Below are positions 7,467 to 15,976 of a stretch of DNA of 40,215 nt, piece by piece. The first letter of the stretch is position 1; each line of letters starts with the position of its first letter. This DNA is from Mycobacterium colombiense. GTDB taxonomy: Bacteria; Actinomycetota; Actinomycetes; Mycobacteriales; Mycobacteriaceae. The DNA lies in contig NZ_QMEV01000049.1 of the NCBI RefSeq assembly GCF_003284935.1, forward strand, positions 1-40,215, given 5' to 3'. The translations under genes were made by a program, and so were the position numbers. Under the pieces are notes generated by a model. It was not told the origin of the DNA, made no database searches, and saw nothing but the letters and a program-made list of their open reading frames with translations.

Positions 7467-8881
7467 ACGTTCATCCCGCCGGTCCTCGGCACGCCGAAGA
7501 GACCCGCCACGCCGAGAGCCCGCTGCGGCCGCAATCCCCCGAGGAGTTGCTCCTGCTGGCGCCGAACGTATGGCCGCGCAGCACCGTTCGCAACGACGAT
7601 GGGGTCGCCAGCATCGCGGGCGTCGCGGTGACCGACCTCGCCCAGGAGTACGGCACCCCGCTATTCGTCATCGACGAGGACGACTTTCGGTCCCGCTGTC
7701 GCGAGATCGCGTCGGCCTTCGGTGGCGGCAAGAACGTGCACTATGCCGCCAAGGCGTTCCTGTGCAGCGAGATCGCGCGCTGGATCGACAAAGAAGGGCT
7801 GTCGCTCGACGTCTGCACCGGCGGTGAGCTGGCCGTCGCGTTGCACGCGAACTTCCCGCCGGAGCGAATCACCTTCCACGGCAACAACAAATCCGTCTCC
7901 GAGCTGACGGCGGCGGTCAAAGCCGGTGTCGGCCATGTCGTTTTGGACTCGATGCTCGAGATCGAGCGTCTCGATGCCATCGCGGCGGAGGCCGGCATCG
8001 TCCAGGACGTCTTCGTTCGTCTCACGGTCGGTGTCGAGGCGCACACCCACGAGTTCATCTCCACCGCACACGAGGACCAGAAGTTCGGCCTGTCGTTGGC
8101 CAGCGGTGCGGCCCTGGACGCCGTGGGCAAGGTGTTCGAGACGCAGCACCTGCGGCTGGTGGGTCTGCACAGTCACATCGGGTCGCAGATCTTCGACGTC
8201 GCCGGCTTCGAAATCGCCGCGCGCCGGGTCATCGGCCTGCTGCACGACGCCGTGGAACGGTTCGGTGTCGACAAGGCCGCACAGATCTCTACCGTGGATC
8301 TCGGTGGGGGGCTTGGTATCTCGTACATCGCCGCCGACGATCCGCCGCCGATGGATGAGTTGGCCGCCAAGCTGGGTGCGATCGTGCGGAACGAGTCGGC
8401 GGCCGTCGGGCTGCCGACCCCACGGCTGGTGGTCGAGCCCGGGCGCGCGATCGCCGGGCCCGGCACCATCACGCTCTACGAGGTGGGCACCGTCAAAGAC
8501 GTCGACGTGAGCGCCACCGCACACCGGCGCTACGTCAGCGTCGACGGCGGCATGAGCGACAACATCCGCACCGCGCTCTATGACGCGCAGTACGACGCCC
8601 GGCTGGTCTCACGGCTCAGCGATGCGCCGGCGGAGCTGGCCCGCATCGTCGGAAAGCATTGCGAGAGCGGCGATATCGTGGTGCGCGACACCTGGGTTCC
8701 CGGCGATCTGCGGCCCGGCGATCTCATCGGGGTGGCCGCCACCGGCGCCTACTGCTATTCCTTGTCGAGTCGCTACAACATGATCTGCCGTCCCGCCGTC
8801 GTCGCGGTTCGCGACGGCCGCGCGCGTCTGGTCCTGCGTCGCGAGACGGTCGACGATCTCCTGAGTCTGGAAGTGAGGTGA
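7463..8881 (+). CDS. lysA: diaminopimelate decarboxylase
   Basis: LysA removes CO2 from meso-diaminopimelate to give L-lysine, the last step of the pathway, using PLP. The 472-residue protein is a fold-type III decarboxylase: Lys97 in HYAAKAF binds PLP, GGGLG binds the cofactor phosphate, EPGRAI contributes to the substrate site, and CESGD near residue 400 supplies the catalytic Cys from the partner subunit. The GTG at 7463 overlaps the argS stop; it adds about 28 residues compared with the M. tuberculosis start near the LLLLAPNVW segment, but coupling to argS favours it. hom follows after 3 nt. Diaminopimelate is also needed for peptidoglycan, so this step splits wall precursor from lysine. 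Confidence 0.97.
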   Translation: MNVHPAGPRHAEETRHAESPLRPQSPEELLLLAPNVWPRSTVRNDDGVASIAGVAVTDLAQEYGTPLFVIDEDDFRSRCREIASAFGGGKNVHYAAKAFLCSEIARWIDKEGLSLDVCTGGELAVALHANFPPERITFHGNNKSVSELTAAVKAGVGHVVLDSMLEIERLDAIAAEAGIVQDVFVRLTVGVEAHTHEFISTAHEDQKFGLSLASGAALDAVGKVFETQHLRLVGLHSHIGSQIFDVAGFEIAARRVIGLLHDAVERFGVDKAAQISTVDLGGGLGISYIAADDPPPMDELAAKLGAIVRNESAAVGLPTPRLVVEPGRAIAGPGTITLYEVGTVKDVDVSATAHRRYVSVDGGMSDNIRTALYDAQYDARLVSRLSDAPAELARIVGKHCESGDIVVRDTWVPGDLRPGDLIGVAATGAYCYSLSSRYNMICRPAVVAVRDGRARLVLRRETVDDLLSLEVR

Positions 8882-8884
8882 ACT

Positions 8885-10210
8885 GTGCCCCGTGACGAAA
8901 AGCCGGTCGGCGTAGCGGTACTCGGATTGGGCAACGTCGGCAGCGAAGTTGTCCGGATCATCGAGGACAGCGCCGATGACCTCGCCGCCCGTGTCGGCGC
9001 GCCCCTGGTGTTGCGCGGCGTCGGAGTGCGCCGCGTCGCCGACGACCGGGGTGTCCCCGTCGAGCTGCTCACCGACGACATCGAAGAGCTCGCCGCGCGC
9101 GACGACGTCGACATCGTCGTGGAACTGATGGGGCCGGTGGAACCGGCGCGCAAGGCCATCCTGTGCGCGCTCGAGCACGGTAAATCGGTCGTCACGGCGA
9201 ACAAGGCGCTGCTGGCCACCTCCACGGGTGAACTGGCGCAGGCCGCCGAAAGCGCGCACGTGGACCTGTATTTCGAGGCGGCCGTCGCCGGCGCCATCCC
9301 GGTCATCCGCCCGCTCACGCAGTCGCTGGCCGGTGACACGGTGCTGCGGGTGGCCGGGATCGTCAACGGCACCACCAATTACATCTTGTCCGCGATGGAC
9401 AGCACCGGCGCCGACTACGACACCGCGCTGGCCGAAGCCGGCGCGCTGGGCTACGCCGAGGCCGACCCCACCGCCGACGTCGAGGGCTACGACGCGGCGG
9501 CCAAGGCCGCGATTCTGGCGTCCATCGCCTTTCACACCCGGGTGACCGCCGACGACGTCTACCGGGAGGGCATCACCAAGGTCACCCCGGCCGACTTCGA
9601 GTCGGCCCGTGCCCTCGGCTGCACCATCAAGCTGCTGTCCATCTGCGAGCGCATCACGACCGACGGTGGCCAAGAGCGGGTTTCGGCGCGCGTCTATCCG
9701 GCGCTGGTGCCGCTCTCGCACCCGCTGGCCACCGTCAACGGCGCGTTCAACGCGGTGGTGGTCGAGGCCAAGGCCTCCGGCCGGCTGATGTTCTACGGCC
9801 AGGGCGCCGGCGGGGCGCCGACGGCCTCCGCGGTGGCCGGCGACATGGTGATGGCCGCACGCAACCGGGTGCTGGGCAGCCGCGGGCCGAAGGAATCCAA
9901 GTACGCCCAACTTCCGATCGCACCAATGGGTTTCATCTCCACGCGCTATTACGTCAGCATGAATGTCGCCGACAAGCCCGGCGTGCTGTCCTCGGTCGCG
10001 GCCGAATTCGCCAAGCGCGAGGTGAGCATCGCCGAAGTTCGTCAGGAAGGCGTCGCGGACGAGGGCGGCCGGCGGGTGGGCGCCCGCATCGTCGTGGTCA
10101 CCCACCGCGCCACGGATGCCGCGCTCTCCGAAACCGTGGAGGCGCTGGCCGATTTGGATGTCGTGCAGAGCGTGACCAGCGTGCTGCGACTGGAAGGGAC
10201 CACCCTATGA
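8885..10210 (+). CDS. hom: homoserine dehydrogenase
   Basis: This enzyme reduces aspartate semialdehyde to homoserine, the branch leading to threonine, methionine and isoleucine. It has 441 residues. The Rossmann motif GLGNVG lies at residues 14-19, the catalytic domain carries NGTTNYIL and the ADVEGYDAAAK segment with the active-site Asp and Lys, and a C-terminal ACT domain from about residue 357 probably gives feedback inhibition by threonine. It is called thrA in M. tuberculosis, but no aspartokinase domain is present, so it is the monofunctional form. The GTG start lies 3 nt after lysA, and the stop overlaps thrC by ATGA, so the block is probably one operon. Confidence 0.97.
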   Translation: MPRDEKPVGVAVLGLGNVGSEVVRIIEDSADDLAARVGAPLVLRGVGVRRVADDRGVPVELLTDDIEELAARDDVDIVVELMGPVEPARKAILCALEHGKSVVTANKALLATSTGELAQAAESAHVDLYFEAAVAGAIPVIRPLTQSLAGDTVLRVAGIVNGTTNYILSAMDSTGADYDTALAEAGALGYAEADPTADVEGYDAAAKAAILASIAFHTRVTADDVYREGITKVTPADFESARALGCTIKLLSICERITTDGGQERVSARVYPALVPLSHPLATVNGAFNAVVVEAKASGRLMFYGQGAGGAPTASAVAGDMVMAARNRVLGSRGPKESKYAQLPIAPMGFISTRYYVSMNVADKPGVLSSVAAEFAKREVSIAEVRQEGVADEGGRRVGARIVVVTHRATDAALSETVEALADLDVVQSVTSVLRLEGTTL

Positions 10211-11289
10211 GCGCCCCGCGCACCGCCGTCCACAAACCGTGGCCGGGTCTCATCGAGGCATACCGGGACCGGTTACCCGTGGGCGACGACTGGACCCCGG
10301 TCACCCTGCTCGAGGGCGGTACCCCGCTGATCGCGGCGGGCCGGATCTCGGAAAAGACCGGCTGCAACGTGCATCTGAAGGTCGAAGGCCTCAATCCCAC
10401 CGGCTCCTTCAAGGACCGGGGCATGACGATGGCGGTCACCGATGCGCTGGCGCGCGGCCAGCAGGCGGTGCTGTGCGCGTCGACCGGAAACACCTCGGCG
10501 TCCGCGGCGGCCTACGCGGCGCGCGCCGGCATCACCTGCGCGGTGCTCATACCGCAGGGCAAGATCGCGATGGGCAAGCTGGCGCAGGCGGTGATGCACG
10601 GCGCCAAGATCATTCAGATCGACGGCAACTTCGACGACTGCCTGGAGTTGGCCCGCAAGATGGCCGCCGATTTTCCGACAATCGCGTTGGTCAACTCGGT
10701 CAACCCGGTGCGCATCGAGGGTCAGAAGACGGCGGCGTTCGAGATCGTCGACGCGCTGGGAACCGCGCCCGACGTGCACGCCCTACCGGTCGGCAACGCG
10801 GGCAACATCACCGCGTACTGGAAGGGATACACCGAGTATCACCACGAAGGCTTGATCGAGAAGTTGCCGCGCATGCTGGGCACCCAGGCGGCCGGTGCGG
10901 CCCCGCTGGTGCACGGCGCGCCGGTCAAGAACCCGGAGACCATCGCGACCGCGATCCGCATCGGCGCGCCCGCCTCGTGGACGGCGGCCGTCGACGCGCA
11001 GCAGCAATCGAATGGCCGCTTCCTGGCCGCGACCGACGAAGAGATCCTGGCCGCCTACCACCTGGTGGCCGAGTCCGAGGGCGTGTTCGTCGAACCCGCC
11101 TCGGCGGCCAGCATCGCCGGGCTGCTCAAGGCCGTCGACGACGGCTGGGTGGCCCGCGGGTCGACGGTCGTGTGCACGGTGACCGGCAACGGCCTCAAGG
11201 ACCCCGACACCGCGCTGCGGGACATGCCGACCGTGACCCCGCTGCCGGTGGATCCCGTCCTGGTGGTCGAAAAGCTGGGGCTGGCCTGA
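10207..11289 (+). CDS. thrC: threonine synthase
   Basis: Threonine synthase converts O-phosphohomoserine to threonine with PLP. The 360-residue protein is of fold type II, with the PLP lysine at Lys69 in GSFKDRG and a phosphate-binding loop in PVGNAGNITAYW. It is the compact bacterial form without the long plant-type N-terminus. The ATG overlaps the hom stop (10207-10210), indicating translational coupling. The product of thrB, encoded directly downstream, is its substrate, so the genes stand as hom-thrC-thrB. The length and gene order are as I recall from M. tuberculosis. Confidence 0.97.
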   Translation: MSAPRTAVHKPWPGLIEAYRDRLPVGDDWTPVTLLEGGTPLIAAGRISEKTGCNVHLKVEGLNPTGSFKDRGMTMAVTDALARGQQAVLCASTGNTSASAAAYAARAGITCAVLIPQGKIAMGKLAQAVMHGAKIIQIDGNFDDCLELARKMAADFPTIALVNSVNPVRIEGQKTAAFEIVDALGTAPDVHALPVGNAGNITAYWKGYTEYHHEGLIEKLPRMLGTQAAGAAPLVHGAPVKNPETIATAIRIGAPASWTAAVDAQQQSNGRFLAATDEEILAAYHLVAESEGVFVEPASAASIAGLLKAVDDGWVARGSTVVCTVTGNGLKDPDTALRDMPTVTPLPVDPVLVVEKLGLA

Positions 11290-11321
11290 CACATGTGCGC
11301 GCTCGCGACGAAGGGCTGTTG

Positions 11322-12266
11322 ATGACCCCGATGCTGCCCGTCGGGCTGGTGGCCAGCGCCGTGGTGTCGGCGTCCAGCGCCAACCTCGGCCCCGGCTTCG
11401 ACAGCATCGGGCTGGCGTTGAGCCTGTACGACGAAATCATCGTCGAGACAACCGATTCCGGCTTGGTTGTGCTGGTCGAAGGCGAGGGAGCGGGCCAGCT
11501 GCCCGTCGGCCCGGAACACCTGGTGGTGCGCGCCCTGGAATGTGGGCTGCGTGCGGTCGGGGTTCGCGCACCGGGTCTGGTGGTGCGTTGCCGCAACGCC
11601 ATCCCGCATTCGCGCGGCCTCGGTTCCTCGGCGGCCGCGGTGGTCGGTGGCCTGGCTGCCGCTAACGGCCTTGTCGCACAGACGGATTGGAACCCGCTCA
11701 GCGATACCCAACTGATTCAGCTGTCCTCGGAGTTCGAGGGTCATCCCGACAACGCGGCGGCCGCCGTCCTGGGCGGTGCGGTGGTGTCGTGGGTGGACCG
11801 CGGTGGCGATCGCCCCCAGTACGCTGCGGTGCCGCTGCGACTGCACCCCGACATCCGTCTGTATTCCGCGATTCCCGAGGAACGCTCGCTCACCGCGGAG
11901 ACCCGCGTGCTGCTGCCCGCGCAGGTCAGCCACGAGGACGCCCGCTTCAACGTCAGCCGGACGGCGTTGCTGGTAGTAGCGCTCACCGAGCGCCCCGACC
12001 TGCTCATGGCGGCAACCGAAGACGTGCTGCACCAGCCGCAGCGCGCACCGGCCATGCCGGCCTCGGCGGAATATTTGCGGCTGCTGCGGCGTCACAATGT
12101 TGCGACGACTCTCTCCGGGGCCGGACCATCGTTGATCGCGCTGACCACGGCGTCGGAGTTGCCTGCGGAAGTGGCGGAGTACGGGGCGGCGCACGGATTT
12201 GCCATCACCAAAATGACGGCTGGCGAACCTGTTCGCTGGAACCCGGGGGTCACCGTCGTCGGTTGA
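11322..12266 (+). CDS. thrB: homoserine kinase
   Basis: ThrB phosphorylates homoserine with ATP to O-phosphohomoserine. It is a GHMP-family kinase of 314 residues: N-terminal SSANLGPGFD, the phosphate-binding loop SRGLGSSAA near residues 97-105, the FEGHPDNAAAA segment and a C-terminal LSGAGPS motif. The ATG at 11322 has an AAGGG ribosome binding sequence about 7 nt upstream and lies 32 nt after thrC. An in-frame extension further upstream is antisense-like shadow sequence of thrC. It ends the threonine block; the next gene, rho, has its own candidate promoter. Confidence 0.97.
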   Translation: MTPMLPVGLVASAVVSASSANLGPGFDSIGLALSLYDEIIVETTDSGLVVLVEGEGAGQLPVGPEHLVVRALECGLRAVGVRAPGLVVRCRNAIPHSRGLGSSAAAVVGGLAAANGLVAQTDWNPLSDTQLIQLSSEFEGHPDNAAAAVLGGAVVSWVDRGGDRPQYAAVPLRLHPDIRLYSAIPEERSLTAETRVLLPAQVSHEDARFNVSRTALLVVALTERPDLLMAATEDVLHQPQRAPAMPASAEYLRLLRRHNVATTLSGAGPSLIALTTASELPAEVAEYGAAHGFAITKMTAGEPVRWNPGVTVVG

Positions 12267-12291
12267 TCCACGGCGTGGCCGGAGGGTTTGC

Positions 12292-12320
12292 TTGCTTCCG
12301 ACAGGGATGGGGGCTATCCT
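12292..12320 (+). promoter_or_regulatory. candidate SigA-type promoter of rho
   Basis: A -35-like TTGCTT (12292-12297) is separated by exactly 17 nt from a -10 TATCCT (12315-12320). Initiation near 12327 would give an untranslated leader of about 207 nt before the GTG of rho. The region between thrB and rho (12267-12533) holds no open gene I can support. Long rho leaders in other bacteria allow autoregulation by premature termination; here that is inference. Confidence 0.5.
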
Positions 12321-12533
12321 CGGAGCCGTCCAGCAATCGCAGCATCTGCATCTGCATCCATACTGCCTTGCCGCTAGGACAACACCAATTCTTCTTGTGG
12401 ACGAGGTTCGCCGTTTACTCCGCCGATCCAGGCGATCACCGTTGCAGAGTCGATGATTGGGCGCACTCGGCAATTTGCCTGAATGCAACGAACCCCCCGT
12501 ATGACCTGATCAGCGGGGGAAGAAAGGAAATCC

Positions 12534-14399
12534 GTGACTGATACGGACCTGTTCACGGCTGGCGAAAACACTGACGCCAATCAACTGTCGAATGCCGTGA
12601 CCACTGACACTCCAGACGCGAAACCCGCCGTCTCGGGAGGTGCGCTGTCCACGATGGTGCTGCCCGAACTGCGCGCGCTGGCCAATCAAGTTGGCGTCAA
12701 AGGGACGTCGGGCATGCGTAAGAACGAACTGATCGCCGCGATCAAAGAAGTCCGGGCACAGGCCAACGGCGTTCCCGCCAACGGCACCAAGTCCGCAGAG
12801 GACAGCGGCAAGTCGGACAGCAACGACAACGCCAAGAACGGCACCGACGGCGCCGAGGCACCGGCCGCCAAGGGCGACCAGAACGGCGCGAGCACCGAGG
12901 CGCCCCGCCGCGAACGACGCGGCGCTTCCCGCGAGGCCGGTTCGGCCGGGCGCGGCAACGACGAGGCCGACCGCGAGGGCGCAGGCGACCGTGAGGGCGC
13001 AGCCACCGGTGAGGCCGAGCGTCGCGAGAAACCTAAAAACGACAACCAGAACGACGACCGCGGCCAGGGCGGCGGCGGCAACGACCAGGATCAGAACTCC
13101 GGTGGCCAGCAGGGCCGCGGCGGCTCGAACCAGCAGGACGACGACGGCGAGGGCCGTCAGGGCCGGCGGGGACGCCGGTTCCGCGACCGTGACCGTCGTC
13201 GCCGGGGTGAGCGCTCCGGCGAGGGTGGTGACACCGAGCTGCGTGAGGACGACGTCGTTCAGCCGGTAGCCGGCATCCTTGACGTCCTCGACAATTACGC
13301 GTTCGTGCGCACCTCCGGTTATTTGGCCGGTCCCCACGACGTCTACGTGTCGATGAACATGGTGCGCAAGAACGGCCTTCGCCGCGGCGACGCCGTCACC
13401 GGCGCGGTCCGCGTGCCGAAGGAAGGTGAACAGCCCAACCAGCGGCAAAAGTTCAACCCGTTGGTGCGCCTGGACAGCATCAACGGCGGCTCGGTCGAGG
13501 ACGCCAAAAAGCGTCCCGACTTCTCCAAGCTGACACCGTTGTACCCCAACCAGCGCCTGCGTCTCGAGACCACGCCCGACCGGCTGACCACCCGGGTCAT
13601 CGACCTGATCATGCCGATCGGCAAGGGCCAGCGCGCGCTGATCGTGTCGCCGCCCAAGGCCGGTAAGACGACGATCCTGCAGGACATCGCCAACGCGATC
13701 ACCAAGAACAACCCGGAATGCCACCTCATGGTCGTGCTCGTCGACGAGCGGCCCGAAGAGGTCACCGACATGACCCGCTCGGTCAAAGGAGAGGTCATCG
13801 CCTCGACCTTCGACCGGCCGCCGACGGACCACACGGCGGTCGCCGAGCTTGCCATTGAGCGCGCCAAGCGCCTGGTCGAGCAGGGCAAGGACGTCGTCGT
13901 GCTGCTGGACTCGATCACCCGCCTGGGCCGCGCCTACAACAACGCGTCGCCTGCGTCGGGCCGGATCCTGTCCGGTGGTGTCGACTCCACCGCGCTGTAT
14001 CCGCCCAAGCGGTTCCTGGGCGCTGCCCGCAATATCGAGGAAGGCGGGTCGCTGACCATCATCGCCACCGCGATGGTCGAGACCGGGTCCACCGGTGACA
14101 CGGTCATCTTCGAGGAGTTCAAGGGCACCGGTAACGCCGAGCTCAAGCTGGATCGCAAGATCTCCGAGCGCCGGGTCTTCCCCGCGGTCGACGTCAACCC
14201 GTCGGGCACCCGCAAGGACGAGCTGCTGCTCTCGCCGGACGAGTTCGGCATCGTGCACAAGCTGCGCCGCGTGCTGTCGGGGCTGGACTCGCATCAGGCC
14301 ATCGACCTGCTGATGTCGCAGCTGCGCAAGACGAAGAACAACTACGAGTTCCTGGTCCAGGTGTCCAAGACGACCCCTGGGGCGATGGACAACGACTAG
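12534..14399 (+). CDS. rho: transcription termination factor Rho
   Basis: Rho is the hexameric RNA helicase that ends transcription of untranslated RNA. The 621-residue protein has an N-terminal SAP-like Rho-N segment (about residues 37-73). A very long disordered insert (about 74-225) follows, rich in Gly, Asp, Asn, Glu and Arg and ending in an Arg-dense patch (GRQGRRGRRFRDRDRRRRG). Then come the RNA-binding cold-shock domain (about 235-300) and the ATPase core with Walker A PPKAGKTT near residue 375 and LVDERPEEVTD. The insert is typical of high-GC actinobacterial Rho and binds RNA. The GTG start has an AAAGGAA ribosome binding sequence a few bases upstream. A leader of about 207 nt is likely. 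Confidence 0.98.
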   Translation: MTDTDLFTAGENTDANQLSNAVTTDTPDAKPAVSGGALSTMVLPELRALANQVGVKGTSGMRKNELIAAIKEVRAQANGVPANGTKSAEDSGKSDSNDNAKNGTDGAEAPAAKGDQNGASTEAPRRERRGASREAGSAGRGNDEADREGAGDREGAATGEAERREKPKNDNQNDDRGQGGGGNDQDQNSGGQQGRGGSNQQDDDGEGRQGRRGRRFRDRDRRRRGERSGEGGDTELREDDVVQPVAGILDVLDNYAFVRTSGYLAGPHDVYVSMNMVRKNGLRRGDAVTGAVRVPKEGEQPNQRQKFNPLVRLDSINGGSVEDAKKRPDFSKLTPLYPNQRLRLETTPDRLTTRVIDLIMPIGKGQRALIVSPPKAGKTTILQDIANAITKNNPECHLMVVLVDERPEEVTDMTRSVKGEVIASTFDRPPTDHTAVAELAIERAKRLVEQGKDVVVLLDSITRLGRAYNNASPASGRILSGGVDSTALYPPKRFLGAARNIEEGGSLTIIATAMVETGSTGDTVIFEEFKGTGNAELKLDRKISERRVFPAVDVNPSGTRKDELLLSPDEFGIVHKLRRVLSGLDSHQAIDLLMSQLRKTKNNYEFLVQVSKTTPGAMDND

Positions 14400-14538
14400 G
14401 GGGACGGTCGCTCACCGCGACACTTAAACCACGCACCCGACACGCCGGTGGCCATCGCCGTGATTTAAGTTTCGGCGCAACCGCCCCGGGAATGGCGGAG
14501 CCTATCCCGCTGTTTTGGGGACATGGCGGTTGACCCGG

Positions 14539-14544
14539 CATAAT
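14539..14544 (+). promoter_or_regulatory. candidate -10 element upstream of rpmE
   Basis: CATAAT lies about 28 nt before the rpmE ATG and resembles TATAAT. There is no good -35 box at the usual distance; a TTGACC just upstream is too close to serve. This is weak evidence. Confidence 0.3.
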
Positions 14545-14572
14545 CGACGCGGACACGATCGAAGAGGACATC

Positions 14573-14803
14573 ATGAAAGCTGACATTCACCCCTCCTACG
14601 CGGAGACCACGGTGCTCTGCGGGTGTGGCAACACGTTCCAGACGCGCAGCACCAAGGACGGCGGCCACATCACCGTCGAGGTGTGCTCGCAGTGCCATCC
14701 CTTCTACACCGGCAAGCAGAAGATCCTGGACAGCGGTGGCCGGGTGGCGCGTTTCGAGAAGCGGTACGGCAAGCGCACCGCCGGAGCCGCTGCCGACAAA
14801 TAG
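14573..14803 (+). CDS. rpmE: 50S ribosomal protein L31 (zinc-binding form)
   Basis: L31 bridges the large and small ribosomal subunits. This 76-residue protein is the C+ form: cysteines in CGCG (residues 16 and 18) and CSQC (about residues 36-39) can hold one zinc ion. Mycobacteria often carry a second, zinc-free L31 elsewhere that replaces this one in zinc starvation under Zur; no Zur box is evident here. An AGAGGA sequence a few bases before the ATG serves as ribosome binding site. It follows rho by 173 nt and precedes prfA by 99 nt. Confidence 0.97.
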   Translation: MKADIHPSYAETTVLCGCGNTFQTRSTKDGGHITVEVCSQCHPFYTGKQKILDSGGRVARFEKRYGKRTAGAAADK

Positions 14804-14902
14804 CTCGGTTACCGACGCCCGAACTGTGCGAGTCGTCGCACGGGCCGGGCGTCGGTTTGCGTTTGCGGCAATGACGGGCACAACGGGGCAGGAGGTAGGG
14901 CG

Positions 14903-15976
14903 GTGACCAAGCCGGTACAGACCATTGACGTGCTGCTGGCCGAGCACGCCGACCTCGAGCGCCGGCTGGCCGACCCCGAATTGCACAGCAACCCCGACGA
15001 GGCGCGCAAGGCCGGACGCCGGTTCGCCCGGCTGGCCCCGATCGTGGGCACCTACCGCAAACTGGTGGCCGCGCGCGACGACCTGGAGACCGCGCGAGAG
15101 CTGGCCGCCGACGACGCGTCCTTCGCCGCCGAGGTCACGGACCTGGAAACCCAGGTGGCCGAGTTGGACACCCAACTCACCGACATGCTGGCCCCGCGCG
15201 ACCCGCACGACGCCGACGACATCGTGCTCGAGGTGAAATCCGGTGAGGGCGGGGAAGAATCGGCCCTCTTCGCCGCGGACCTGGCGCGAATGTACATCCG
15301 CTACGCCGAGCGGCACGGCTGGACCGTCACCGTGCTGGACGAGACCACCTCGGATCTGGGCGGCTACAAGGACGCGACGTTGGCCATCGCCAGCAAGGGC
15401 GACAGCGCCGACGGGGTCTGGTCCCGAATGAAGTTCGAGGGCGGAGTGCACCGGGTGCAACGCGTCCCGGTAACGGAATCCCAAGGCCGCGTTCATACTT
15501 CGGCCGCCGGCGTGCTGGTGTACCCAGAACCCGAAGAAGTGGGCGAGGTGCAGATCGACGAGTCGGATCTGCGCATCGACGTTTACCGCTCCTCGGGGAA
15601 GGGCGGCCAGGGCGTCAACACCACCGACTCCGCGGTGCGCATCACGCACCTGCCCACCGGCATCGTCGTCACCTGCCAGAACGAGCGCTCGCAGCTGCAG
15701 AACAAGGCCCGCGCCCTGCAGGTCCTGGCCGCCCGTCTGCAGGCCTTGGCCGAAGAACAGGCGCTGGCCGATGCCTCGGCGGACCGCGCCAGCCAGATCC
15801 GCACGGTGGACCGCAGCGAGCGCATCCGCACTTATAACTTCCCGGAGAACCGGATCGCGGACCACCGCATCAACTTCAAGGCGCACAATCTCGATCAGGT
15901 CCTCGACGGTGACCTGGACGCCCTATTCGACGCCCTGGCCGCCGCCGACAAGCAGACCCGGCTGCAACAGGCATGA
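14903..15976 (+). CDS. prfA: peptide chain release factor 1
   Basis: RF1 ends translation at UAA and UAG. The 357-residue protein shows the PVT tripeptide (residues 189-191) that reads the stop codon, the RF1-type equivalent of the SPF motif of RF2, and the catalytic GGQ at about residues 234-236 within SSGKGGQGVNTTDSA. The GTG start at 14903 is preceded by a strong GGAGG ribosome binding site. The stop overlaps the ATG of prmC, whose product methylates the Gln of this GGQ, so enzyme and substrate are co-translated. Confidence 0.98.
   Translation: MTKPVQTIDVLLAEHADLERRLADPELHSNPDEARKAGRRFARLAPIVGTYRKLVAARDDLETARELAADDASFAAEVTDLETQVAELDTQLTDMLAPRDPHDADDIVLEVKSGEGGEESALFAADLARMYIRYAERHGWTVTVLDETTSDLGGYKDATLAIASKGDSADGVWSRMKFEGGVHRVQRVPVTESQGRVHTSAAGVLVYPEPEEVGEVQIDESDLRIDVYRSSGKGGQGVNTTDSAVRITHLPTGIVVTCQNERSQLQNKARALQVLAARLQALAEEQALADASADRASQIRTVDRSERIRTYNFPENRIADHRINFKAHNLDQVLDGDLDALFDALAAADKQTRLQQA

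Noticed and set aside
12510..14294. 594-residue open frame antisense to rho
   Set aside because: It mirrors the low-complexity rho insert as long Val/Ala/Leu runs and overlaps a certain gene along its whole length.
14531..14544. TTGACC followed by CATAAT as a full promoter for rpmE
   Set aside because: The two boxes are only a few bases apart instead of about 17, so they cannot be -35 and -10 of one promoter.
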